Positions 56,420 to 63,417 of a stretch of 64,000 nucleotides of DNA are shown piece by piece; the stretch's first letter is position 1, and every line of letters starts with the position of its first letter. Source of the stretch: JABFSM01 sp052389555 (GTDB lineage: Bacteria; Gemmatimonadota; Gemmatimonadetes; Gemmatimonadales; GWC2-71-9); assembly GCA_052389555.1 (NCBI GenBank), contig JBQTHV010000014.1, positions 22,870 to 86,869 of the forward strand, read 5' to 3'. The translations under genes and the position numbers were made by a program. Below the pieces are notes generated by a model. That model was not told the origin of the DNA. It saw nothing but the letters and a program-made list of their open reading frames with translations, and ran no database searches.

Positions 56420-59400
56420 CTAGAACGTCGGCCCAAGGCTGATAGTCCAGTATCCCTTCTTGAAGAAGGACTTACCCTCGGTAAACCCGGGTCGCTGGAA
56501 TGGGAACGCATAGTCGGCCCGGAGCACCAAGAAGTTCAAGATGTTGAACCTGACCCCAACCCCCGCGGACGTAACTGGGGCTCGCACTTGATAGAAGTCA
56601 TCTCCGGCTTCGCGGTTGAGCTTGACGGTTGTGCCCCCCTCGAACATCAGGGCCGCATCATAGAACGCGACCCCCTCGATGGCCGGGAAGATCGAGGTGG
56701 CAACGCGGGCCCCGAAGAAGAAAGGCCATCGGAGTTCGGCGCTCCCCGTGGCCAGCCGGGTTCCGATCAATTGCTGGATCGGATCACAGCCCGTGGGGGA
56801 CCCATCGCCCGCGGCGCACTCGTTCCGGTTGAATGACCCCCAGGTGTAACCCCGGACGAATTCGGGGTTCCCGGCCCAGAACCGCGCGAGCGTGTCGCTG
56901 GGCCCGTGGTATCCGAAGTATTGGAGCCTGGTGGCCAGCGTGAATGGTCCCACCAGCCGGTCATAGCGCCGGTAGTCGGCCATGAGCGTGGCAAACTTCC
57001 ATCCGCCGATTCGCTGGGACACCTCGAAGCGGGAACGCCGCCCCATGATGGGACCGACCCCACCGAAGATGGAGTTGTCATACACCAGGGCCACCGTCGG
57101 CATGGCGAAGGCCGCCGAGGCGACCCGGTCCGTCTGGACGAAGGCATCCCGGGTCTGAAAGCCGGTAACGGGATCGAACGGCACGACGAACGAGCGGATG
57201 TCATCGGTCACGTGCACTCCCGACACGCCGAACTCCAGCCGGCGGAACCGGCTGAACGGGTAGGCGGCGATGGCCTCTGCCTGGCGCAGCACGAGCCGCT
57301 CGAGCCGCTCGATATAGAGCGCCTCACCGGGGATCTCCGACTCGGCGAATCCGGAGCCTACGAAGTAGAAGATCGGAATCTGAGAAACCCCCACCGCCCA
57401 GTTGAGCCGCCGGCTCATGTTGATGTAGATCGACTGGAAATAGGTCTCGTTGATCCGGCCGTTCAGGGACGCGGCGATGGCGAGCTGATGGTTGCCCAGC
57501 ATGTCGCCTAACACGATGGCAGTGGAGCCGGTGATCCCGTTGGCGAAACTGTTGCGGGTGTAGCCGATCGTCGGCCGGGCGACATACTCCGGCTCGAGTT
57601 TGGCCTTGTACGGCCGGTAGGTGAATTCGCTGGTGTCCGGCGTGGCGAACTCCATCGAATCGAGGACCCGAGCCACCGTGACCGGTGCCGCCGCTTCGGT
57701 CCGGGTCGTGTCGCGGGGCGGCAGCGAGTCGGCCTGGCGATAGCCGGAGGGCGTGCGATAGATGGTCCGACCGCTCAGGATCTGCGGTCCGGTGGGTGGC
57801 GGAAGGGTGGGACGCGAGACTTCCGTCCGAGGCGCGATCTGCGCGAGCGTGCGCTCAGCGACTTGCTGGCCGCCCCAGGGCCGCTTCTTGAGCGCACGGG
57901 GGTTCTCGAGAGTGTAGACGTCATACCGGCCCTGCTCGAAATACACGAACGCGAGCCGGTCGGCACCCGGAGCCCACGACAGCACCGGAGACAGCGGGGT
58001 GATGCCCTGCACGCCGGTGTAGAAATCGGTGAGCTGATAGGCCTGACTGTCGCCCAGATCGTAGAGGAAGATGTTGGCCACCCCATTCCGGTCCGACACG
58101 AACGCGAGCGAGCGGCCGTCGGGCGCCCATTGGGCGTTGCTGTTGCGGCCCACTGCCATGGCGTCGGGGAGTTCGATTTGGCCGCTGGCGAGGTCATAGA
58201 ACCCCACCCGCAGCTCGCCCCACCTGAGCTCATCGAAATCGGTTGCCGGGCCGCGGTCGGTGGTGAACGCGATGGTCTTCCCGTCGGGCGACCACACCGG
58301 ATGCAGGTCTGCGTGCTTGTCAGTGGTGAGCCGCTGGAGTCCCGAGCCGTCGGCATTCACCACGTAGAGATCGGAGATGCCTCCCTCGAGCCCGCTGAAG
58401 ACGAGCTTGGTGCCGTCAGGACTCCAGGTTGGCGTGCTTGCTCCCGAAAGGGGAAGCAAGATCGAGCGAACCGTTCGGTTTCTTTCGACCTCGATGATGA
58501 CGATGTCGTCCTTACCGGCTCGCTTGGCCGCCACGGCCAGGTACCTGCCGTCGGGAGACCAGCTCGCCGCCGAATTGATGAACCGGAAGGTCTCGTAGTT
58601 TCCGCTGTAGGTCGACTTGAGCAGCCGCCTGTCGGTTTTCCCGGTCCTTCCGTCGGCGAGCCACAGATCCACGAAGTAGAAGTTGCGCTCGCTCAGATAC
58701 ACGATCCGGCTTCCGTCGGGCGACAGCGCGGGTGCCAGGTGCCAGCCGCCGCCGGTGACTTTCTCGGTAAGCAACCCCTGCGCGACGGTCCGGGCCTTCT
58801 GTCGGTTGGCGACTTCGGGCAAGTACTGCTTCTGCACCGCGTCGCGCCACTGGGCCACCAGTTGGGGGAAGCTCATGCCGACCACCCGCTGGAGCGCCGG
58901 CTCCACGCCGCCTCCGGAAGCCAGCTTGGTGATCTGGGCGATCGCCTCGTCACCCCAGCGTTGCCCGATATAGGCCACCAGGGCATGCCCGAACCGGTAG
59001 GGGAACCATCGATAGAAGTCCTGCGCGTCGGGCAGCTTGCCTTCGTTGGCGGCATCGCGGAGCCACATCGCCGTGTTAGGATCGACCGGGCCCAGCGAGA
59101 AATACTCGGCCATGCCTTCGCCGAACCAGAGCGGAGCGTTGGCGGCGATAATGCCCTGCATCCCGGTGCCCCGGCCCCGCGACCAGATGTCGAACTGGAA
59201 CTGGTGCACCATCTCGTGCATCAGGACGTGCTGGTTCTCTTCGTAGGAGCCGGCGAGCGGGAAAACGTTCCGGTGCCGCAGGAAGTCGGTGAACCCGCCG
59301 GTGCTCTCGTCGATCTCCCCCCCGTAGGTGTTGGTCTGCTGGAAGTCGGACGAAGAGGCGTAGACGATGATCGGCTTGCGCTCCTCGAAGGTATGGTTGA

Positions 59401-59620
59401 GCACCCGGGAGAGCTTGGCGTAGGTCCGCTCCGCCAGCCGGGCCATGTCGAGTGCCGCCGTTCGTTCGGCCGGGTAATAGTGAACATCGAAGTGTTCGGT
59501 CTGAACGATTCGGAAGTCGAAACGGCCGTACTGGACCTTGTTGCGGCCGAAGTACTGGGCGGGCAGCGCTGCCGGCAGGAAGCCGAGCAGGAAGGCTGCG
59601 AGGGAGAACCGACGAATCAT
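56420..59620 (-). CDS. Gluzincin protease - PD40 propeller - outer-membrane barrel protein
   Basis: 1066 residues; ATG preceded by AAGGAAG, signal MIRRFSLAAFLLGFLPAALP. Residues about 35-290 are a peptidase-MA-type domain with HEMVH (135-139) and the third ligand in WFGEGMAEYF (Glu168 or 172). About 300-600 hold at least five PD40 blades (LAPALSPDGSRIVYLSERNF, TPTWSPDGTKLVFSGLEGGI, HPVWSPDGKTIAFTTDRG). About 690-1066 is a 12-16-strand barrel similar to the BamA/surface-antigen type, ending in Phe (KKGYWTISLGPTF). The protein seems to span the outer membrane and carry its own periplasmic or surface protease. ATGA overlaps rsfS. Confidence 0.85.
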   Translation of the reverse strand: MIRRFSLAAFLLGFLPAALPAQYFGRNKVQYGRFDFRIVQTEHFDVHYYPAERTAALDMARLAERTYAKLSRVLNHTFEERKPIIVYASSSDFQQTNTYGGEIDESTGGFTDFLRHRNVFPLAGSYEENQHVLMHEMVHQFQFDIWSRGRGTGMQGIIAANAPLWFGEGMAEYFSLGPVDPNTAMWLRDAANEGKLPDAQDFYRWFPYRFGHALVAYIGQRWGDEAIAQITKLASGGGVEPALQRVVGMSFPQLVAQWRDAVQKQYLPEVANRQKARTVAQGLLTEKVTGGGWHLAPALSPDGSRIVYLSERNFYFVDLWLADGRTGKTDRRLLKSTYSGNYETFRFINSAASWSPDGRYLAVAAKRAGKDDIVIIEVERNRTVRSILLPLSGASTPTWSPDGTKLVFSGLEGGISDLYVVNADGSGLQRLTTDKHADLHPVWSPDGKTIAFTTDRGPATDFDELRWGELRVGFYDLASGQIELPDAMAVGRNSNAQWAPDGRSLAFVSDRNGVANIFLYDLGDSQAYQLTDFYTGVQGITPLSPVLSWAPGADRLAFVYFEQGRYDVYTLENPRALKKRPWGGQQVAERTLAQIAPRTEVSRPTLPPPTGPQILSGRTIYRTPSGYRQADSLPPRDTTRTEAAAPVTVARVLDSMEFATPDTSEFTYRPYKAKLEPEYVARPTIGYTRNSFANGITGSTAIVLGDMLGNHQLAIAASLNGRINETYFQSIYINMSRRLNWAVGVSQIPIFYFVGSGFAESEIPGEALYIERLERLVLRQAEAIAAYPFSRFRRLEFGVSGVHVTDDIRSFVVPFDPVTGFQTRDAFVQTDRVASAAFAMPTVALVYDNSIFGGVGPIMGRRSRFEVSQRIGGWKFATLMADYRRYDRLVGPFTLATRLQYFGYHGPSDTLARFWAGNPEFVRGYTWGSFNRNECAAGDGSPTGCDPIQQLIGTRLATGSAELRWPFFFGARVATSIFPAIEGVAFYDAALMFEGGTTVKLNREAGDDFYQVRAPVTSAGVGVRFNILNFLVLRADYAFPFQRPGFTEGKSFFKKGYWTISLGPTF

Positions 59621-59970
59621 GGCGACTTCCTTTCGGCCGCCGGCTGGAGCCTCGGAGCGTCGTCCCACAGTCGCTCCAGTTGATAGAAGGCCCGCGCCTC
59701 AGGGTGAAACACGTGTACCACTACGTCCACCAAATCCAGCAAGACCCACCGTCCCGCACTAAGACCCTCGACGTGATGCGGGCGTATCCCGCCCTCTTCC
59801 AGCCTCCGCAGCACTGCATTGGCTATGCCGCGAACGTGGGTATCCGAGGTTCCCGAGGTGATGACAAACCAATCGGTTGCGTCGTTGAGGCCCCGAAGAT
59901 CCAGCGCCACGATGTCCCGCGCGTTCAAGCTGTCCGCCGCCCGAGACACCATGTCCACCAGCGGGGACAC
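59617..59970 (-). CDS. rsfS: Ribosome silencing factor RsfS
   Basis: 117 residues from GTG 59970, giving the family length; the frame extends further upstream without similarity. Motifs ALDLRGLNDATDWFVITSGT, VRGIANAVLRRLEEGGIRPH and LDLVDVVVHVFHPEARAFYQ, with W in GRWVLLDL. RsfS binds L14 and blocks subunit joining in starvation. Its stop overlaps the protease/barrel start, so the two are coupled. Confidence 0.93.
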   Translation of the reverse strand: MSPLVDMVSRAADSLNARDIVALDLRGLNDATDWFVITSGTSDTHVRGIANAVLRRLEEGGIRPHHVEGLSAGRWVLLDLVDVVVHVFHPEARAFYQLERLWDDAPRLQPAAERKSP

Positions 59971-60119
59971 TCGCTGCCGGCTCCGAGCCCGTCCCCCTGA
60001 GGCCAATCCGCTCACCCCGTCCCCAGGATCATCGACGCCCGAACGGCCCCGGGAGCCCACAGCCGGTCCTGAAGATGACACCCCGGCGCGCTTCAACCCT
60101 CACCGAGCGACGAACCTCT

Positions 60120-60566
60120 TCAGGCGGGAACGATCCGCACCAGAACCGATGTCTCGACCTCCGAATGCAGCCGGACCGTAACCTGATGCTCTCCCAGGAG
60201 CTTGAGCGGATGCGGGAGCTCGATCTTGCGCTTGTCGACCGGAATCCCGGTGCGGGCGAGAGCATCGGAGATGTCCTGTGCGGTCACCGAGCCGAAGAGA
60301 CGCTCCCCTTCGCCGGCCTTGGCCGCGATGGTGACTGCGGCTTGCCCCAGCCGGGTGGCGGTCTCCGCTGCGGCGGCGCGTTCCTCCCCGGCCCGGGCTA
60401 CCCGGGCGCGGGTTTCCCCTTCGATCCGCTTTTTGTTGCCTTCGGTCGCCTCATAGGCGAGTCCCTGCGGCAGGAGATAATTGCGGGCATAACCCGGCTT
60501 AACCCGCACGATCGTGCCCGCCTTGCCAAGGGACTTGATATCTTCGCGCAAGATCACTTCCATCAT
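60120..60566 (-). CDS. rplI: 50S ribosomal protein L9
   Basis: 148 residues; ATG 60566 overlaps the DUF2232 TGA (ATGA) with GGAGGGA upstream; ATG 60563 is the next codon. N-terminal domain MEVILREDIKSLGKAGTIVR, VKPGYARNYLLPQGLAYEAT, long helix, then C-domain GERLFGSVTAQDISDAL. It stabilises L1-stalk region rRNA. Confidence 0.95.
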   Translation of the reverse strand: MMEVILREDIKSLGKAGTIVRVKPGYARNYLLPQGLAYEATEGNKKRIEGETRARVARAGEERAAAAETATRLGQAAVTIAAKAGEGERLFGSVTAQDISDALARTGIPVDKRKIELPHPLKLLGEHQVTVRLHSEVETSVLVRIVPA

Positions 60567-61456
60567 CGCACTCCCTCCCGGATCAGGGCCTGTAGCCGGC
60601 CCCGAATGTCGAGCCAGGTGTCTCCCAGTCCCACCGCGACGCAGGTGCCCAGCGCCACGGGCCACAGCATCCCGGCCAGCACCGCTGCCGACACTCGGAG
60701 GAACACCGGGGCGCCCGCGAGGAGAGCCGCGAACACGGCGAGCCCCCGGAATGCGTACAGTCCGGCCCACACCACCAGCAGATTGAGGGTGAGGGCGCGT
60801 CCTTCCGGAGGGAGGGGAGCCAACCACGAGGCCAAGGTAAAGATAGCACCCCAGATCAGCTGGTCGTTGAACCGGAATGCACGGAACGGTGTCGGCTGCG
60901 ATCCCAGCGGCTGGGTGGCGACCCGATGGTGCCACTGGGACGCCAGCGCCATCCCGGCTAAGCCAAAAAGAGCCATCATGCCAGGGAAGATTCGAGCCAT
61001 CGCCGGCGCCCCGGCGATGGCAGGTGCGACCATTTGCCGGAGCTCGGCTTGCCGAGCAGAATCCTGGGACAAAGCCGGTATTGCGCTGTAGAGGTCGATC
61101 CACATCGTGGTGAACGACCGCTCGATCGCCGCCCAGGTGATCCCCTGGAGCCAGCACCACGTGCCAATGGCAGTGGCCGCGATCAGCAACGCGAGACCGC
61201 CGCGGAACAGCACCGAGCCATGAAGCCGCCAGCTCAGCAGGCCAAAGGCCACCGCCAGCGCCAGGCTCCCGGCATTGACGAGGTCGAGTCCCAATCCCGA
61301 TGCCGCGGTCCCCCTGACGACGACCGCAACGCCGAGGATCGCGAGAGCCAGGATCACCAGCTCGCGCGCCGAGCGGGGCCGGGCCAGGATCAGCAGGACT
61401 GCGAATGGCGCGAGGAAGAAGTGCGATGCCAGCAGCAAGAACCCCACCAGCACCAC
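60563..61456 (-). CDS. DUF2232 (YybS-like) membrane protein
   Basis: 297 residues from GTG 61456. A CTG at 61492 overlaps the rpsR TGA (CTGA) in the same frame and would add SDRPRASVTSVV, a plausible charged start. Eight or nine membrane helices: LVGFLLLASHFFLAPFAVLL, GSLALAVAFGLLSWR, LIWGAIFTLASWL, LTLNLLVVWAGLYAFRGLAV. DUF2232 proteins lie between rpsR and rplI in many bacteria. Role unknown; perhaps membrane or spore-like envelope functions. Confidence 0.8.
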   Translation of the reverse strand: MVLVGFLLLASHFFLAPFAVLLILARPRSARELVILALAILGVAVVVRGTAASGLGLDLVNAGSLALAVAFGLLSWRLHGSVLFRGGLALLIAATAIGTWCWLQGITWAAIERSFTTMWIDLYSAIPALSQDSARQAELRQMVAPAIAGAPAMARIFPGMMALFGLAGMALASQWHHRVATQPLGSQPTPFRAFRFNDQLIWGAIFTLASWLAPLPPEGRALTLNLLVVWAGLYAFRGLAVFAALLAGAPVFLRVSAAVLAGMLWPVALGTCVAVGLGDTWLDIRGRLQALIREGVR

Positions 61457-61488
61457 TACGCTTGTGACGCTCGCGCGCGGGCGGTCGC

Positions 61489-61716
61489 TCAGCCTCGGTA
61501 CCCCTTGATGTAGGGAATCAGGGCAAGATACCGGGCGCGTTTGATGGCCACCGCAAGCTGACGCTGGTGCCGGGCCGACACTCCGGAAAGACGGCGCGGG
61601 AGGATCTTGCCACGCTCGGTGAGGAACCGCGAGAGCAGCTTCTCGTCCTTGTAGTCGATGACCCGAATCCGCATCTCGGCAATCGGGTCACCCTTTCTGG
61701 TGCGGGTCGTGGTCAT
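61489..61716 (-). CDS. rpsR: 30S ribosomal protein S18
   Basis: 75 residues. IDYKDEKLLSRFLTERGKIL, PRRLSGVSARHQRQLAVAIK, RARYLALIPYIKGYRG are those of S18. ATGA overlap with rpsF upstream. Usual order rpsF-rpsR-rplI, but ssb, often between them, is missing. Confidence 0.96.
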   Translation of the reverse strand: MTTTRTRKGDPIAEMRIRVIDYKDEKLLSRFLTERGKILPRRLSGVSARHQRQLAVAIKRARYLALIPYIKGYRG

Positions 61717-62054
61717 TCTTCCTCCTCGAAATCGGTGCGGGGCGGCAGGGCCTGGGCCGGCGTGGGCGGCTCCTCGTTGAGGACGAGAAGGTGCCGGATC
61801 ACTCCCTCGTCGAGCTTGATGGCCCGCTCGAACTCCGGCAGGGCTGTCGGCTCCGCATCGAAGTTCGCGACCACGTAGTAGCCGGTGTCCTTCTTCTTGA
61901 TCGGGTAGGAGAGGGTGCGCTTGCCCCAGTGGTTGAACGTGGGGTCGCTCCCCTCGAGCCGAATCAACGCGTGGAAGGTCTGGAGTTTCTGGTTGATGGT
62001 CTCTTCGTCCAGGGTGGGATCGAAGATGTAGACCACCTCGAAAGGTTTGGCCAT
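61713..62054 (-). CDS. rpsF: 30S ribosomal protein S6
   Basis: 113 residues; ATG 62054 with an AAAGGAC sequence upstream. EVVYIFDPTLDEETINQKLQ, WGKRTLSYPIKKKDTGYYVV, DEGVIRHLLVLNEEPP match S6. The frame continues upstream without similarity. First gene of the rpsF-rpsR-DUF2232-rplI-rsfS series. Confidence 0.95.
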   Translation of the reverse strand: MAKPFEVVYIFDPTLDEETINQKLQTFHALIRLEGSDPTFNHWGKRTLSYPIKKKDTGYYVVANFDAEPTALPEFERAIKLDEGVIRHLLVLNEEPPTPAQALPPRTDFEEEE

Positions 62055-62151
62055 GCCACCGTCCTTTGGTCTGGGCGCCCGGCCCCTGGTGGGGGAGCTG
62101 GGAGGTGAATGTTGGAAGCCGAAAGATAACCGGTGGGAGCGCCGAGGTACA

Positions 62152-62233
62152 GGAATTAGCAGTAGCGAGGAGGGGAATCGGGGGCCAACCCGCGTTGTCA
62201 CTCCCTATTCGCTAACTCCTACTCGCTAATCCC
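62152..62233. repeat. Fold-back array of GAGTAGC / CTATTCGC units
   Basis: Left arm 62152-62176 (AATTAGCAGTAGCGAGGAGG), right arm 62198-62233 (CTCCCTATTCGCTAACTCCT and on). It lies between divergent rpsF and the MOSC gene. Unit related to 41881-41941. Confidence 0.75.
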
Positions 62234-62276
62234 TCAACGGTTGACTGTTGACCGCTGACGCTATTTCTGTCCTGTC

Positions 62277-62945
62277 GTGCGTCTCGAATCCGTGCAAGTC
62301 GGGCATGTTCGCACCTACGGGACTCCGGGCGCGACGAATCCACTCGAGCGTCCCTGGACCAGCGCCATCCGTAAGGAGCCCGTACAGGGGTCCGTATGGG
62401 CCGGTCGAGAGGGCCTCTCCGGCGATCAGCAATACGACCGGCACGGGCACGGCGGTCCGGACCGCGCCCTGCTCATGTACTCCGCCGACCACTATCCCAG
62501 GTGGCGCGAGGAGTGGGGCCGGAAGGATGTCGGCCCCGGCGGATTCGGCGAAAACCTCACCGTCTCGGGTCTCACTGAAGATTTGGCCTGCGTGGGCGAT
62601 ATCTACGAGATCGGGGAGGTGAGAGTCGAAGTGTCTTCTCCCCGAACCCCTTGCCAGAACCTGGCTCGCCGCCACGGGATCGCCGAGCTCGTAAAGATCA
62701 TTACTCAGAACCACCGGTCGGGCTGGTACCTGCGGGTGCTGCACGAGGGCTGGCTGGAAGCCGGCATGGCGATCCGCCTGCTCGATCGGCCTTACCCGCA
62801 GTGGACCATCCGGCGCACCGCCACCGTGAAGCGGCTCCGGATGGATCTCGCCGAGGAGGCACAGCTGCTCGCTGCCTGCCCCGCGCTTCAAAGAGAGTGG
62901 CGCGAGAAACTCGTGACCGGTCTCACCCTTCGCGCGAAACCGTGA
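62277..62945 (+). CDS. MOSC domain protein (YiiM-like)
   Basis: 222 residues from GTG. MOSC features: VQVGHVRTYGTPG, GDQQYDRHGHGGPDRALLMY, VGPGGFGENLTVSGL, SSPRTPCQNLARRHG with the conserved Cys, and a helical tail of the YiiM type. MOSC domains handle sulfur for molybdenum cofactor enzymes; YiiM reduces N-hydroxylated bases. Convergent overlap of 23 bases with the VOC gene. Confidence 0.9.
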   Translation: MRLESVQVGHVRTYGTPGATNPLERPWTSAIRKEPVQGSVWAGREGLSGDQQYDRHGHGGPDRALLMYSADHYPRWREEWGRKDVGPGGFGENLTVSGLTEDLACVGDIYEIGEVRVEVSSPRTPCQNLARRHGIAELVKIITQNHRSGWYLRVLHEGWLEAGMAIRLLDRPYPQWTIRRTATVKRLRMDLAEEAQLLAACPALQREWREKLVTGLTLRAKP

Positions 62946-63318
62946 GCTTGAAGCCGTCCGGATCAGTCACCTCAAAGACCCGGCTGCCCCACTCCGTTGT
63001 GTAGGGTTCGGCGTCGAGCGTGATGCCGGCGCGCTTGGCCTGCGCGGCGAGCCGATCGACATCTTGGGTCGTACCGATCCAGAGGCGCATGCCGACGCCT
63101 TTCACCCGGTTGCGGCCCTTCTTCCAGTCGTCCTGGCTCAACCCGATGCGGCCCTCGCCCGCCTTGAGCATGACCCCATGGAGGACCCCTTCGCCCTCCC
63201 AACGCTCCTCGATCTCGAACCCGAGCCCTTCGTAGAAGCGGATGCTCCGCTGCAAGTCATTGACGGTGAGCCCGGGTGCGATGCCGGTGGCGACCAGGCC
63301 GGTTGCTGGAGCAGTCAT
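62923..63318 (-). CDS. VOC family (glyoxalase/dioxygenase-fold) protein
   Basis: 131 residues, ATG preceded by AGGAG. Two beta-alpha-beta modules: GIAPGLTVNDLQRSIRFYEG, LGFEIEERWEGEGVLHGVML, KAGEGRIGLSQDDWKKGRNR, and LWIGTTQDVDRLAAQAKRAG, EPYTTEWGSRVFEVTDPDGF. Candidate metal ligands His (about 42), Glu and Glu. Function of the individual protein unknown. Confidence 0.9.
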   Translation of the reverse strand: MTAPATGLVATGIAPGLTVNDLQRSIRFYEGLGFEIEERWEGEGVLHGVMLKAGEGRIGLSQDDWKKGRNRVKGVGMRLWIGTTQDVDRLAAQAKRAGITLDAEPYTTEWGSRVFEVTDPDGFKLTVSREG

Positions 63319-63330
63319 GGATCTCCTTAG

Positions 63331-63417
63331 GGCTATTGGCTATTGGCTATTGGCTATTGGACCACCATTTCCCATCCCCCATTCCCCACTCCCTATTCCC
63401 TGTCTTTTCACTTTTCA
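63331..63417. repeat. Mixed array: TATTGGC, CCCCATT and TTTTCAC units
   Basis: Four GGCTATT units (63331-63360), CCCCATT/CCCCACT units (63373-63400) and TTTTCAC units (63403-63417) lie side by side. Three families that are separate elsewhere meet in one gap of 90 bases. The last supplies the TGA of the SPFH gene. Confidence 0.8.

Noticed and set aside
57863..59683. 606-residue open frame antisense to the protease/barrel gene
   Set aside because: It is a shadow of the minus-strand gene: no signal, motif or domain, and the other strand has clear protease and propeller motifs.
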